Part shown: positions 44,897 through 57,545 of the stretch, in pieces
How positions within the stretch are numbered: the stretch's first letter is position 1
Layout of the letters: every line of letters starts with the position of its first letter
The notes under the pieces: model-generated
Seen by the model: only the letters and a program-made list of their open reading frames with translations
What the model was told of the DNA's origin: nothing
Databases searched by the model: none
Made by a program: the position numbers and the translations under genes
Assembly (NCBI GenBank): GCA_949358305.1
Contig: OX442317.1
Coordinates: forward strand, 11,352,186-11,412,185
Direction: 5' to 3'
Length of the DNA: 60,000 nucleotides
From: Strigamia acuminata
Taxonomy: Eukaryota; Arthropoda; Chilopoda; Geophilomorpha; Linotaeniidae

Positions 44897-45312
44897 TATT
44901 TATTCTTTGTTGCAGCCTTCTGCCACCACCACAGCCGCCGATAATGCAACATCGAATTGCGGCGCTTCGTGCGTCGGCGGAGGCAGGAGGACGCGCGCTT
45001 GCAACTGCGCGCGCGATTGGGTCGGTCGAGTTCGCCGCCCAAATGGAGGACCCGGCGTTGTCCTTGATCATGGTGGCCACGGCGGCTGCCGCAGCGGCAA
45101 TGACTCTGTCGCAGTCGATTAGAGCGACACGGGAGTCGGTGGCGGCGGTGGCAGGGGTCGTCGCGTCGGCCAACGGCACTGACCCCAACGTCGTGGCCGC
45201 CATTGAAGAGGCTGTCGATGCCGCCGTAGCCTCATGTGAAGCAGCCGAGGAGGTGCGACGGGCAACTCTGTTCGCGGCCGAGATGGCAACTCGTCACTTC
45301 AATTTTATTTAA
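44684..45312 (+). CDS. Alanine-rich small protein
   Basis: Two exons, 44684-44829 and 44916-45312, phase 2, 180 residues. The start ATG follows a TTTCCTAG acceptor, so an upstream untranslated exon (donor near 44142) is likely. Exon 1 is basic and acidic mixed (MADSDDERSRRIRGRGRAAW). Exon 2 has a proline stretch and then about 120 residues of alanine-rich helix (MVATAAAAAAMTLSQSIRAT and similar). There is no membrane prediction strong enough to call. A 31-base poly(A) run follows the stop. Not recognised. Confidence 0.55.

Positions 45313-45319
<7 letters not shown>

Positions 45320-45350
<31 letters not shown>
45320..45350. repeat. Poly(A) tract
   Basis: 31 consecutive A, eight bases after the stop codon of the alanine-rich gene. 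Confidence 0.95.
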
Positions 45351-45353
<3 letters not shown>

Positions 45354-45867
45354 TCTCAATTTTTAAATTTTAAATTTTCCATGTTCACTCATTTGTAATT
45401 TTCCATTTTCCATGTTAATTTTTAATTTTTTTTTTTTCCTTTTTTTTTGTAAACAACTCGTTTTTATATATATATATATATTTCTTTATTTTTTTTGTGA
45501 ATAAATCATTTTTAATTTTTCAAATCGTTTTCAATTTTAATTTTAGTTTTCATAATCATATTTAATCATTAAAACTCGTTTGTAATTAACATGCACATGT
45601 TAAATTATCTATCGATTATTTTTTTAAATCAATATTGTTAAAATTCAGCATTAAATAAACAAACATAACATAACATCTTTTATACCAGACTAGTCGAGAT
45701 TCAAACAAACAAACACGCAAATATTAAATGCTACCACACCAAAACTAAAATAAAACTGCAAGTTGTAAACTCAGAAAAATATAAATTATTATTTTTTATC
45801 AGAAGTATTAAATATAAGCAAAAAAAAAATTAGTTTCGATCCGGAAAACTGTTTGAAATCTAATAAA

Positions 45868-45908
<41 letters not shown>

Positions 45909-46613
45909 AAGCACAAAAAGAAATAAAATCGGTGTGTTTTAAACGCAGAACCATGCTTGATTGTTAAAAAGAACAACACCGTAATCAAAAACAACACCAA
46001 GAACACCGAAATTATTGTCAGATTAGTAATTCGCTGTGAATGACCGTTGATTGTTTTGGAACGCTGTCCGCAATTTTTAGCGTTTCTCCGCGCGGACGTG
46101 AAGAGGGCGCCACTCGTGTGACCGAAACAACGACACCAAACACACTGACGTCGAGAATTCGAGTAGCTTCGCTGTTTTGTCAGAGTCCACTCGAACCAGA
46201 CTCGACGTGGACGAGGCTGCCACATTCCACGTGTGCGAGAGAAGACATCGTTGTGATTGGGGGTGCCGAAAAATGATGCGCTCGAACAACGAACAACACG
46301 ATTGCGTCGCTATCAAACACCGACGTGCCCATTTGTCTGTAAAAAAAAAAAAAACTGACAATCAATCAAACGAACCCAATTATCGCGATCTATTCCAACA
46401 TCGAACCTGGTTTTGATTTTAAAACTCAAAAACAAAAACCTTTATAAATCAAACCACCTGCAAGACTTTTTTATTTTTGAGGTTTGACGTTGAAATAAAT
46501 CATTATCATTTATAAAAATAAAAATAATATTGAACGAGTTTTAAAGGAGTGAAATAAATTAAAATTAAATTTAAAACATGTATTCGTACATTTGAGGAGC
46601 AGATTAGGCGAAT
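45351..46613. other. Spacer, nothing firm
   Basis: AT-rich with a second A run at 45870-45907. A GC-richer block at 46040-46300 has short frames on both strands but no supported gene. Confidence 0.5.
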
Positions 46614-47571
46614 TCACTTTTTCTTTCCGGCGCTCGACTTTCCCTTTCCTTTCCTCTTTCTCTTGCTCCTTGCCCGTTTCTCTTTCTCCTTCCTCGCCAG
46701 TTTCTTTTCTTCGTCTTCGTCCTCATCACTTTCCGCATCGTCCTCAAATTCAGAGTTTCTGTAATCTTCGTCGTCTTCTTTTTCCTCTTCACACCTTTCA
46801 CCTGTTTCACGCTCTTCTTCCCGGCGTCTCTCTTCTCCACACCCCTCTCCTTCGTCGACAACAAACCTCTCCTTCATCAGCACCTCATCACCGAACGAGA
46901 AATCTTTATTCTGCAAATAAAACGGGAAAATCAATATCTGAAAAGTGTCGACGTAGACGCGCGCGGTAGATTCACTCACCAACATGTCGTTCCATTGGTT
47001 TAACATCCCCAGCATCCGGAGTAAGTGGGTCTCGATGTCGGGATCGTTCCAATACTAAAAAAAAATAAAAAATAAAAAAAATATATACATAAATAAATAA
47101 ATAAAAATAAAAATAAAAATAAAAATATATATACTTGTTCCGCCTGAACCTGAGCCCGTATCGTAAAGAGCAGGAGAGTAAGCGAATGAATGGAGAACCG
47201 CATGCTCCCGTCGCAAAAGATTTTCATTTCGTGGTTATCGTCCCAATAGTTGGGATCGTTGTTGGGTCCGCTGCCCCCTTCCGCAACGGGAACCACCTTC
47301 GATCGCAACACCCGTTCCTCTCCCTGCGCATCGCCTCGTTGAAAAGATGATGAACGTGACGCCGAATCACCGTCGTTGTCGTCGTCGTCGTCGTCGTCTC
47401 CGACGCGCTCTCCCTCTCCCTCTCCCATCCCCGGTGCCCATGCAATGCGATATCTGTGTTTGACCAACCAGTGGTCCTCTAGTCGGTCAACCACAGGCCT
47501 CGCAATGCAGAATGGGCACCGTTTCAGGGCCTTGTGCATTTTTTTCAACTTCTAGGAAACAGAGGAAAAAA

Positions 47572-47602
<31 letters not shown>

Positions 47603-49865
47603 AACGAATCGACTAATTGATTAAATACCCACCGGCAACAGGAGATCGGGTCTACGCGAATAGTCCCGCAGATGTTTCCTAACTCTCTTAGAGATTTCAT
47701 CCTCGCGCTTAACTGCGTCTAGGTGGTGATGTTGGCGCCAATGGCGGTATGCGTCCTCGCTAAAATACCCGTATTTCGACACCCCTAAGGTACGCGGGAG
47801 AGAAAAGGAAAAAAAAAAATAAAAAAAAAAATAAAAATTAGACAAAAAATAAACAAACAAATAAACAAATGTATGTTTCTCATTACCCGGTTGTTTGGCG
47901 CACAGAGCACAATAAAACGACTTCCCGCCCTCTGTCCGGAGTTTTTCTCCCTTCTTTCCTTTCCCTCCACCCTGGCGTCGTTGCCGTGTTGGCACCGCCC
48001 CCGTCTCCACCTCCCCCACCTTCCGGAGCACCCATTTCTGAAACTCTTGAACCGTCAATCCAACTCCATCGACAAGTTGGACGGAAGGTTGGACGGAAGC
48101 CCACTCGGTCCTGCCCTGCCAGACGGCACCACCGAGCCCTGGGATGCAGATGCCTTTCGTATCTGAAAAAAATGGAAGGAACGATTGAACAAACGATCAA
48201 AGACAAATAGACCAGACAGGTTACCTTTTCCGTCAACCGCGTGACTCGAGTCTCACGGCTGTCGAATTGTTCCGACCTTTTTGACGCGGGTCCCCATAAC
48301 GGTGATGCGGGCCGCTTCGACGCGGATCTTCGCGGCTTGGTGATGACACGCGCCAGTTGCTGTTCTTGCGGCGGCGGGGGGGCGATGGGCGCAGATGGTG
48401 GCACGGTGAAACACGGCGTCGACATAACCGGGCACGGCGCCGACGTGATAGGACGTGGTATTGGTGTGAGGATCGGCAACTGCAGCCGTTCCAACCTCAC
48501 GACGGGGCACATTAAAGGCATTTTGCCTAATGTCGCCGTTGGTTGAAGTGGTGGCGACCGCGGCGGTGACAGGTCTGGTGACGACGGGACCGTCACAACG
48601 CTTGGCATCGTCCAAGTGCACCCTGATGTGCTGGGCAACGACTGGAGAAAAAAAAAATAAATAAATGAATAAACGAACAAACAGACGGGCAAATAAATAT
48701 ACGATATTGCATGTCGAATCCAAGTTTGTGCGCGGGTCGGATTCATACGATCAATCCGCTCAATGCGCGCGCGGCAAATTAAATTTGCGGGTTAAATTAT
48801 AGTGCGCGCGCGCGGGAATTATTAATTTACGTCAAATCAACGTGATCGCTTTTCAATTTCAAATTGGAACGCGATCACGTTGATTGTCAAATTAAAATGG
48901 TCAGTTACTACGTTACCTCGAATACTTCCTTTTCCACCTTCTCAACGGTCTTCCGTTTCTTTTTCGCACCCCCTTTCCTCACACACATCCTCTCCTTCGA
49001 TGCCGTCGCCGTCTCCTTCTCCTTTTCCTTCTCCTCCACTGCCTCTTCCACCGCCGTTTCCTTCCACGTCTCCTTCTCCTTTTCCAACTCCACCTCCATC
49101 TCCGGCCACACTATTCCCATCTCCTCCACTGTCTCTTCCACCACCGTCTCCTTTTCCACCTTCTTCTCCGACACAGTCTCTTCCACCGCCGTCTCCTTCT
49201 CTTTCCCCGACACAGTCTCTTCCACCGCCATCTCCTTCTCCACCTTCTTCTCCGACACAGTCTCTTCCACCGCCATCTCCTTCTCCACCTTCTTCTCCGA
49301 CACAGTCTCTTCCACCGCCATCTCCTTCTCCACCTTCTTCTCCGACACAGTCTCTTCCACCGCCATCTCCTTCTCCACCTCCTTCTCCGACACAGTCTCT
49401 TCCACCGCCATCTCCTTCTCCACCTCCTTCTCCGACACAGTCTCTTCCACCGCCATCTCCTTCTCCACCTCCTTCTCCGACACAGTCTCTTCCACCGCCA
49501 TCTCCTTCTCCACCTCCTTCTCCGACACAGTCTCTTCCACCGCCATCTCCTTCTCCACCTTCTTCTCCGACACAGTCTCTTCCGCCGCCCTCGCCTTCCC
49601 CACCTCCTCCACGATCTCATCCACAACCCCCCCCACAATCTCATCCGCCGTCCCATCCGTTTCTCTAAAAAAAATAAATAAATAAATAAATTGTGAGACG
49701 TTGCGTGCAAGACCCGAAGAGCGCGTGGAACTCACGTTTGTGGCAGGCTCGATGACCACACGGAATGCCCCGTGCTTTGTGATAGGTCCAAGGCACCGTC
49801 GTCGTTGGGTCCGTCCTGGTAAGAAACGAGTAAATATAATTACAAATGTGTGCATAATTAAAAAA

Positions 49866-49896
<31 letters not shown>

Positions 49897-52624
49897 AAAT
49901 AAAAAAGGGGACCAAAAAGACGCCCACAATTAAAATGACTAACTTGTAATAAAAAAAAAGAAAAGGAAAAAATTAACCAATAAATGAATTAAATTTAAAT
50001 AGACCCTGACATTAAATGTGTCGGTAAAGAGCACGCATTTGATGTGCGCGCCTAACTCGAGATGACGCGCGTTGGTTGGTCGTTTTCACATTTCGTCTGC
50101 GCCGATCGTGTCGGAAACATGAGAGTCAAGAACACTCTTGTAAACTCGACTTTGATTCTTTAGCCTACCGTTGCAGTTGCGGGTTCATGGTCCGGTGCCC
50201 TGGAAGACGCGATGCATTGTGCGACTCGAAACAAGACGTTCGACATGACTTCGGACGCGGCCTGACAGGAAACAAACAAATATGAATATTCAAACGGATT
50301 GAAAAGAAAAAGAAACAAAACAGAAAAAAATGCATATACTGTATACAGTATATCTGTGATTACTCTGCGGGTCTTTAATAGCGCGCGGACTTGTTTTAAG
50401 GCGTGGGGATGAATGCAGATTTTGTGAATAACGTGTGGGTCCCGTATAGCGCATGGGGCCGATTGTTACGTTTCCGAAACATGATCGTCGTTAAAAAATT
50501 GACGAAATGTTGTTGAAAATTGACGAATTTTGATGGAAATTGACTAAATTTTGACCAAATTTGACAAAAAAATTGGTTAATTTTGTTAAAAATTGACGAA
50601 TTTCGTAATCTTATAATTTTTCATGTTTGTTTGAATTAAAGCGCAGGTCTTTAATAACGCACGGGACCATTTATTTTTAAATAGCGCACGGGTGCGCTAT
50701 TTACAGATAAACGGTATCCTCGATTTGTACACGTGTCTTCGGTGGGACAATTTTAGTTCACGAATAACGCGCGCGGGCCTCTGATCGTACACATGAGAAA
50801 ATTTGTCCCCAGATAGCGTGTGGACGCACTATTTGGAGATATACGGTATATAATTTCTATTTTTCTAATTCTAATTCACTCACCGTCCCTGCATCTCCAA
50901 CGATGGCCTCCATTATTGCCCGCCTCTCTATCAGCCTATCCACCCGCCTCTCCACCACCCTCTCCACCACCCTCTCCACCAGCCTTTCGTGGTACAACAC
51001 CACCCTGGACTCGGAGGATTGAGACTCGATGAATTCCGTGTCTTGGGAAACCTCCAGCATCGGCTCTGTTGGTTGCGATTGCGAGTCGTCCAGAATCGAC
51101 TCCACTGCACGTCGTCGAGATGTGTCCATTGTGGCCTGATTAAAAACGAGCAAATATAATAAATAAAAAAAATAAAAATAAAAACAAAAAAATGAATAAA
51201 AATAGAAAAGGAAAAAGAAAAATCAATTAAAAGAAAAAAAAAAAAAGGGGGAGGGTGGGGGGGATGGGGGGATGGGGGGGAGGGGGGGGAGGGAAGGGAG
51301 TGGACACGTAAAACAAATCGAGACGCGGGGCGTCGAACGACAAAAATTGGACGCGCGTGTTTGCGTATTTTCGCGCGCACAAACATGGGAGAATGGGTCA
51401 CAATTGCGTCGATCGCGCCAGAACCAGCAACGAAAGCTTATCCTTGCAAAATTAATTTTGATTATGGACCAATTCTTTCACTCACCGCCGTCGACGCTTC
51501 CACAGTGACCAACCTCTCGTCCACGTGCGGTTCCGTGTCCTGGAACGATACGGATGTGTATGAATAAATCAGCGTTTAAAAAATAAATAAAATAAAATAA
51601 AATAAAATAAAATAAAATAAAACAAAGAAAGTTTAGAAAAAATGGAAAATAGCGGGTCCGTACCCCGGACCGTGCCCATTTCCACGCGGATATTAGAATT
51701 TATTCCTATCCCGCTGTAGCCCCTCTCCACGGATCTCAGATTTAATTGTCGGAAGAAAAATTTGATCACTACTTTGCAATTGGCATTCGATGCTGTTAAA
51801 TGGTTGGAGAATCGGGACCGTTTGTCATTGCTTAAAATTGGCACAGATAAGAGATCGCGCATAAATGGGACAAAAAAATTAAATTTAAAAAAATGAAATT
51901 TTTACACGTGATATGAATCAATTTTTAATGTCCGCGCGGAAATAAATAAATTATTTTCTATTTTCATTTCGCGAATTGGGCAGAAATATTTATTTATTTA
52001 TGTGTTTGTTTATCTATTTTTCATCAATAATAATAATAATAATATTGTTAATCGTGAGACAATTTTTCCACTCACCGTCATCGTGGTTGCAACTTCGGTT
52101 GACCCCTCCTCGGTTTCTAATTTTTCATTTTCCATCTTCCCACCTTCCGTCTCTTTGTTTGCGTCGGATGTCTGTAAGGGAGAGAAAATAAAAAATAAAA
52201 ATAAAAATTAAAAACATTTTTCGTTTGTGTCGGCATATTCCGCTCTAAACGCGCGATTTGAAAACGACCACAAATCCGTGCTCGACGACGGTGCGTGGCA
52301 ACAAGTGGACCAATACGGTATACACGTGTGCATATGAATCGATGAATCGTGTATAAATCAATAAATAAAAAATGTATACATTCGTCTAATTTTAATAAAC
52401 CTCGTTCGCCGTCGATCGGGTAAAAATCATCCACGTTACACCGCAAACGCTCACGCACACTCCCGCGGTCAAACACAAAAATCCATGCGCGTTGTTCGAC
52501 GACCACACGTGTGCACACGTACGACCACGGACGCGATTCATTGACAAAAATATCGCAAAAATTCGTAAAAGCCGCCCAAATTTACCTGCGGAGACGCGAC
52601 CGAGCATAAACTTCCCGCTTCCAT
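46614..52624 (-). CDS. Large 12-exon zinc-finger/coiled-coil protein (about 951 aa)
   Basis: Minus-strand exons: 52586-52624, 52076-52171, 51486-51539, 50884-51135, 49736-49815, 48917-49664, 48225-48641, 47887-48115, 47633-47784, 47135-47551, 46980-47054 and 46614-46910. All phases close (2856 coding bases). Only the 48115 acceptor is a choice made to keep the frame. The protein starts MEAGSLCSVASPQ. Helical Glu/Arg repeats (LVERVVERVVERRVDRLIER) follow. Exon 6 encodes ten copies of a 15-residue VEETVSEKEVEKEMA repeat. Next is a Pro-rich stretch with KRPASP/ASKRS basic patches. A C2H2-like finger is split by an intron (CALC ... HWRQHH), and a second (CPFC ... HWLVKH) is followed by a poly-Asp run. 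The end is acidic then basic (GKGKSSAGKKK). The fingers resemble those of the 33.4-36.7 kb gene. Family unknown; a nuclear DNA-binding role is inferred. Confidence 0.72.
49146..49610 (-). repeat. 45-bp coding tandem repeat (about ten copies)
   Basis: Within exon 6 of the large gene. Plus-strand unit TCTTCCACCGCCATCTCCTT, CTCCACCT, then TCTTCTCCGACACAG. Copies fall into TTCTTC and CCTTCT variants. All six frames stay largely open, but only the minus frame giving EETVSEKEVEKEMAV joins the flanking exons in phase. Confidence 0.95.
50340..50853. mobile_element. MITE-like element in an intron
   Basis: GTATACAGTATATCT at the left and the reverse complement of the right end, ATATACCGTATATCT, agree at 13 of 15 positions. 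The interior repeats AATAACGCNCGGG-type words several times, some inverted (AAATAGCGCAC ... GTGCGCTATTT), and a middle part has repeated AAATTGACGAA words. It has no coding capacity and lies in intron 4 of the large gene. Probably a non-autonomous DNA transposon. Confidence 0.55.
51234..51300. repeat. Poly-A/poly-G low-complexity run
   Basis: AAAAAA then runs of G interrupted by A and T, inside an intron of the large gene. Confidence 0.9.
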
Positions 52625-53047
52625 TTCCAGTTCATGTATGCTCGCTACCAGTTTGTTGACGCGACACCTGTTGGCGATTCCGCGAATGATTTTGATTCAA
52701 AGTCTCCGATTTACACCCGTTTTTAACAGCTACGATGTTTTGGTTTTGGAGTCGGCTATGTGATCGTTTTTTAATTAAAAACGAAACAATTTTGGGTCAG
52801 ACGATAATATTTTGGGCTCCGTTATAATTTCGAGCGCGCGATCGTGAGCGGGGTGCTGTGATGCCCACTTCACTCCAGTCGCGTTTAAACAAACCAACAA
52901 GTTCGGGTTTTTGTCCCCTTTACTTATTTGTTTATTTTGGAGTTTTTATCGTGGGTCAAAAACGTTGACCAGAGGCAACGTCACATGTACAAAAGGGCAA
53001 TAAAAGTACAAGTTTACTCGAATGGAGAAAACATTGCGTATATATAA

Positions 53048-53093
<46 letters not shown>

Positions 53094-53188
53094 TTATTTA
53101 TTTACTATCTACGCGCGGCCACATAAATAAATTCAATGGGAACCCCGTGGAATCGTGTGTTGCATTCACGCCCAATAGATGGCGTTGT

Positions 53189-53223
<35 letters not shown>

Positions 53224-54540
53224 TTTTAACTAATGCAGGTGTAACATCCGGTTGGTCCGGCGTGCGACGAGAGACTGGGCGGTGTTTAAGTTTGACTGTT
53301 TATTATCGACGAATAGAGTAAACAATAAGTAAATTCTTCGAAGACGGAGAACATCGGGAGAAGTGGGTAACACTAAAACTCGATTGAAATGGGCAAAAGA
53401 CGGTAGAGAGGCGCTAATAAATCCGTTCGAGTGACATCGGGTCGTGAAAACGACCTAACTAGCTTCGATTAACTGGCAGGAACTAATAAACGTTTATTCG
53501 AGTCGACAGTCTAAACGGGCATAAACTGTCTAAAAGTGATGGTGACGGGAGCAGTTCGGGACGGGAATTGGTAAAACCCGAAAACAGAGAAGACTCGCAA
53601 CAAAAGCAATGGCCGCCGTTGGAAACGACGAGAAATAAGCGTCAGCGGATGAAGACAAACTAGGTCGGAGCCCGGGAGGAAAAAAAGCCGCGAAAACAAG
53701 CACAACAGGTGAGTAAAATTCGGATGCCTGAGTTCAAATAAATCCCAGGGAAATAAACTGAAGAGTGTACGTTTTTTTCTAGGACAATAATGCGGGTCCA
53801 TCGGGGAGAGAATAGGACGCACCGCGGTCCTCTCACAACTATATTGGAAATAGAAAGGGACAACGAGGACGCATTTGTCGACAACGAAGCGACAGAGAGT
53901 GGAAAATAGGAAAGGAAGGGCAATTAGATGAGTTCTTTTTACATCACATACTTCCGACAGCGTATTAAAAAACAGATCGTTCTCATTTTTGCAGACGGTT
54001 TGCTACGTGTCATTCTCGGTTGCTCGCGACAGGTGCCACACGGAGTCCTCGCGTCGTTCTTGCGTGTTGACACACATACATACTCGCGCGCGCATACACA
54101 CAAGGCCATTCGAATCGATGTTACGGAATCTGGAGGAAATTTAACGAATTTGCGTGCATTGTTTTTCGCACAACGTTGCTGAAGGACCGTTCATCCATCG
54201 AAATTACGGGTGCATGTAGAAAAAAACTGATTTATGACTTTATTTCTATTTTTCATACAGGTTAACGATGTTAAACCGAGTGAAATAATGCGGGTCGAAT
54301 CTTTTTAATACGAGTTGATTTATTTGGTTTGAACGAATTGAATTAATTTATCTTGAATTTCAGGTGGAAGAAAAACAAGTGACCGACTAGATATAAAATC
54401 GAGTGTTTCGCGACACCTGGAACGAAACGAGTTGTTGGATGGGTGAAATATGATCAGAAAATGTATAAATATTTGAATTTTAACCAGACGTTTTATGATT
54501 GCAGGATTTTGTTAAACTGATTGATTGATTGATTGATTAA
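52625..54540. other. Intergenic, no supported gene
   Basis: Includes (TA)n at 53038-53089, (TTTA)n at about 53187-53226 and moderately GC-rich DNA from 53230 to 53930. The frames are short and conflicting. Gene signals or transposon ends were not recognised. Confidence 0.5.
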
Positions 54541-54578
54541 TTGCAACCTAGACGTGGCGTGTTGCCTCCTAGTGGACG

Positions 54579-54794
54579 ATGGTATCAGCTCCTGGTGCGT
54601 CAACGAGAAGGACGTGCAGTCTGTGTCTCCTCTACGACGACACCGAGTCTGGTCGCTCGAAATGCTCCGTTGCGATGCCGGGCAATGGGCCGCTCAGCAC
54701 GTACACGCTCGTCGACGGCGCGCGTCCCATCGCTGCGGACCCGGGGTGCTGCAAGGAGAAGACAGGCAGACGGATAGATGGAATTAATAATTAA
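54579..54794 (+). other. GC-rich Cys-containing short frame, unassigned
   Basis: An ATG-started 71-residue frame contains TCSLCLLYDD and CCKEK. Two other plus frames overlap it and are equally open, so the coding choice is uncertain. It may be an exon, but no splice partner was found. Confidence 0.2.
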
Positions 54795-54894
54795 ATTGAA
54801 AATTTGATTCAACTTTTGGGGTGACTAAAACTCAAAGACAAAGTTTGTAATTTACTCGCATCGAAAGATAAATTAGTTGTTGTTGTTGTTGTTG

Positions 54895-54922
54895 TTGTTT
54901 TTTTTTTTTTTTTTTTTTTTTT
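54895..54922. repeat. (GTT)n and poly(T) run
   Basis: About six GTT units followed by 24 T. Confidence 0.9.
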
Positions 54923-54989
54923 CCAAATACAATTTATTAATAAAATATTACACGATGATTGTTCCACATTGATTATTTGTTGATTATTT

Positions 54990-55690
54990 GTTTTACAATT
55001 ACACTTTCAATTCTCGGTGAGCAGTTCTTTGCGTTCCGACGCGTCGCTATCGAGATTGATGTCGGGTCTCGTTCGATTGGCTGCGTTCAAATCAATCAAA
55101 ACTGTGAACACAAGGCCAACGCAAATCGCGAAATCCACACGCCCATCAATCAACCACGGAGTTTAAATAAATGAATAAACAAATAATTTAATAAATGAAC
55201 AATGCCGACACTGCGGAAGCATGTTTCCGAACGTTTCGGTGCCGACGCGCATTCGTGAGTAAAGCGCATGTCGACTTACCGGCGAGATCGCGTCACCCTT
55301 AATAGTACGCGCGTTTGAACGCGGCCTAGTGCGCGACGAGGCGCGCAATGCGGGGTAGAAGAGCGGGCATCGTTTCCACCGCGTATTACGACATTTACGG
55401 GGGCGGGTCGCAGGGATAAATTAACACGAGTCGAATCGAATCGAATCAACCCGACAGGAGCTTTTTTTGGAACAATGTGTCGGGGCTGCCGGCGCTCGTC
55501 CGTCGACACCAGCTGCCCCTATTTGCCGCGAATGCGACCCTTTGCACGACCCTTTGTACCGTGCAAACCGGCACTGGTTTGGCCGATGACAACACAGGAT
55601 AGCTTAAAAGTGATGAGACAAATTCACCACCGGAACCCTCCGGATATCCGCGAGGACCCGGAACGGTCTGAAACCGTTTGTTTGTTTGTT
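54990..55690. repeat. Direct repeat H, copy 1
   Basis: Matches 56815-57500 at a constant offset of about 1825 bases (CCGACGCGTCGCTATCGA, GATCGCGTCACCCTTAAT, CAATGTGTCGGGGCT, CTCCGGATATCCGCGAG). No coding frame is conserved between copies. Confidence 0.85.
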
Positions 55691-56224
55691 TGTCTGTTTG
55701 TTTGCAAATCCATCGAACGTAGTGACGAAAACTCACTTCTCCTACGCTGGCGCGTCGAGTACAATGGGGTGAAAATAAAATCGTAAACCAATAGAGGCGT
55801 TCGTGGCCTCGTTTCGTGCAACACTTGTCACCGATTTCTATTCTTTTATTTAACTCGACACGATCGTTTGCGCGCGGGATTTGACGCCCGTTCACGTGAC
55901 CCGTAATCCGCGTCCTTTAATGGACGCCAAAAATGTTCGCCTGATGCGAATTTTGGTGTTTTCCACGTTAAAAGTGTTCCGATGAATCCCGAAACAGGGT
56001 TAATCTCGATTGACCTGTCCGCGTATATCCGCCCATACGTTTTCTTTTCCCGTTTTGATGCGGAAAAGACCGTCAGCTGCGATTTTCTGACCGTAGGCGA
56101 CAATCGAGGAAAAATGTTGCTGCGACGGTAGCGCGTTCTGGCGGCAATTTAGCGCAATGAAGCGCGATCACGGCGGACCAGAGAGAGAGAGAGAGAAAGA
56201 GAAATCGACACGACTCGACGGGAA

Positions 56225-56490
56225 CTTATTTTTGGAACAAATTTATTGGGGGCTGCCGTCACCAGCTGCCCCGTATGCCCGTATGCCGATGCAATAGAGA
56301 AAACGCTTTTTACAACGCATAAATGACATCTACTCCACCACGAACACCCCGAGGGTATTGAGACACAAAAAGGACGAAACAGGTCCGTTTAAGCGCTCAG
56401 CGCTTGATGGCTCCTTGTTCGAAACAAGTGTGTCTGGTCTGGGTTTGAAAATGTCCGCAGAGTCGGTCGAATCCAACGACAACAACTGCG
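56225..56490. repeat. Direct repeat H, partial copy
   Basis: GGAACAAATTTATTGGGGGC, CACCAGCTGCCCC and GAAAATGTCCGCAGAGTCGG correspond to parts of the two longer copies, in the same order but more diverged. Confidence 0.5.
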
Positions 56491-56814
56491 TCGCCGGGGA
56501 TGGTGCGAGGCGTCCGGAAGCCAGTTCTAAAATGTAAAATGTAATTTATTTTCAATTTTTTTTGTTGGGATCGACCCCAACGAAGATAATCTCATTAAAC
56601 AATAGAGCACGAACCGCGAAACTGATCCCATGGTCGGGAAATCGAACTCCAGTCGTCCGCCCATCGTCGATCGCCAGGTATCTTTAAGCGATAAACATGT
56701 CGCGCCTCGAGAGTTCGTGGATCTGATCTGACTTAATCTGACCTGGATCGAACCCGAATTTGAATCTTAATTTTACGTATTTTTTAGCGTTTCAACATTA
56801 CGTCAGTTTCCTTT

Positions 56815-57500
56815 TATTAAACAATTATACTTTTAATTTTCGTCGATAGTTATTTGCATTCCGACGCGTTGCTATCGAATTTGACGTCGGGTCTCGGTCG
56901 ACTGGCTGCGTTCAAGTCAGAATTGCTAACACGGGACCAATACACAGGCCGCCGTAACGCTAAAAATGAGGGACCTTTCCGCAATTTGCACACCACGAGG
57001 TCTGAATAGATGAATTAATAAATAAGTAAACGAATAAACAAATAAATAAACAATGCCGACGCCGTAGAAACGTGTAGGAGCGTGTTTCTAGACGTTTCAG
57101 TGCCGGTGCGCATCCGTGAGTAAAGTGTGCGTCGATTTAGCGGCGTGATCGCGTCACCCTTAATTGTACGCGCGTTTAAATGCGATCTAATGCGCGATGA
57201 GGTGCGCAATACGGGGTAGAAGAGCGGGGCATTGTTGTTTCCACCGCGTAGATCGCAGAGATAAATTAACATGATACGATACGAATCGAATCGAATCAAC
57301 TCGACAGGAGCTTTATTTGAAACAATGTGTCGGGGCTTCCGGCGCTCGTCGGCGCCAACTGCCCCTATTTGTCGCAAACGCGACCCTCCGACCATTCGCG
57401 TCTGGCCAGTGACAACGCAGAATAAAACGAGCGCAATCAAACCCATGCCGCACCGGAACCCTCCGGATATCCGCGAGGGCCCGGAACGCTCTGAGAATGT
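56815..57500. repeat. Direct repeat H, copy 2
   Basis: See copy 1 at 54990-55690. Ends near GAACGCTCTGAGAATG, 46 bases before the copia LTR. Confidence 0.85.
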
Positions 57501-57545
57501 TCGCAAAGTCCGGTCGAGCGCAATCTCAAAAACTCGCGTCGATTA

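Noticed and set aside
44055-48795. TTAACCCG at 44055 and CGGGTTAA at 48788 as ends of a piggyBac element
   Set aside because: Only the CCCG tip matches; the next bases differ, and the span cuts through the 12-exon gene and omits the transposase.
48864-49710. Plus-strand Ser/Pro frames and a minus-strand Arg/Trp-rich frame
   Set aside because: Alternative frames of the 45-bp repeat; only the Glu/Lys/Val frame joins neighbouring exons in phase.
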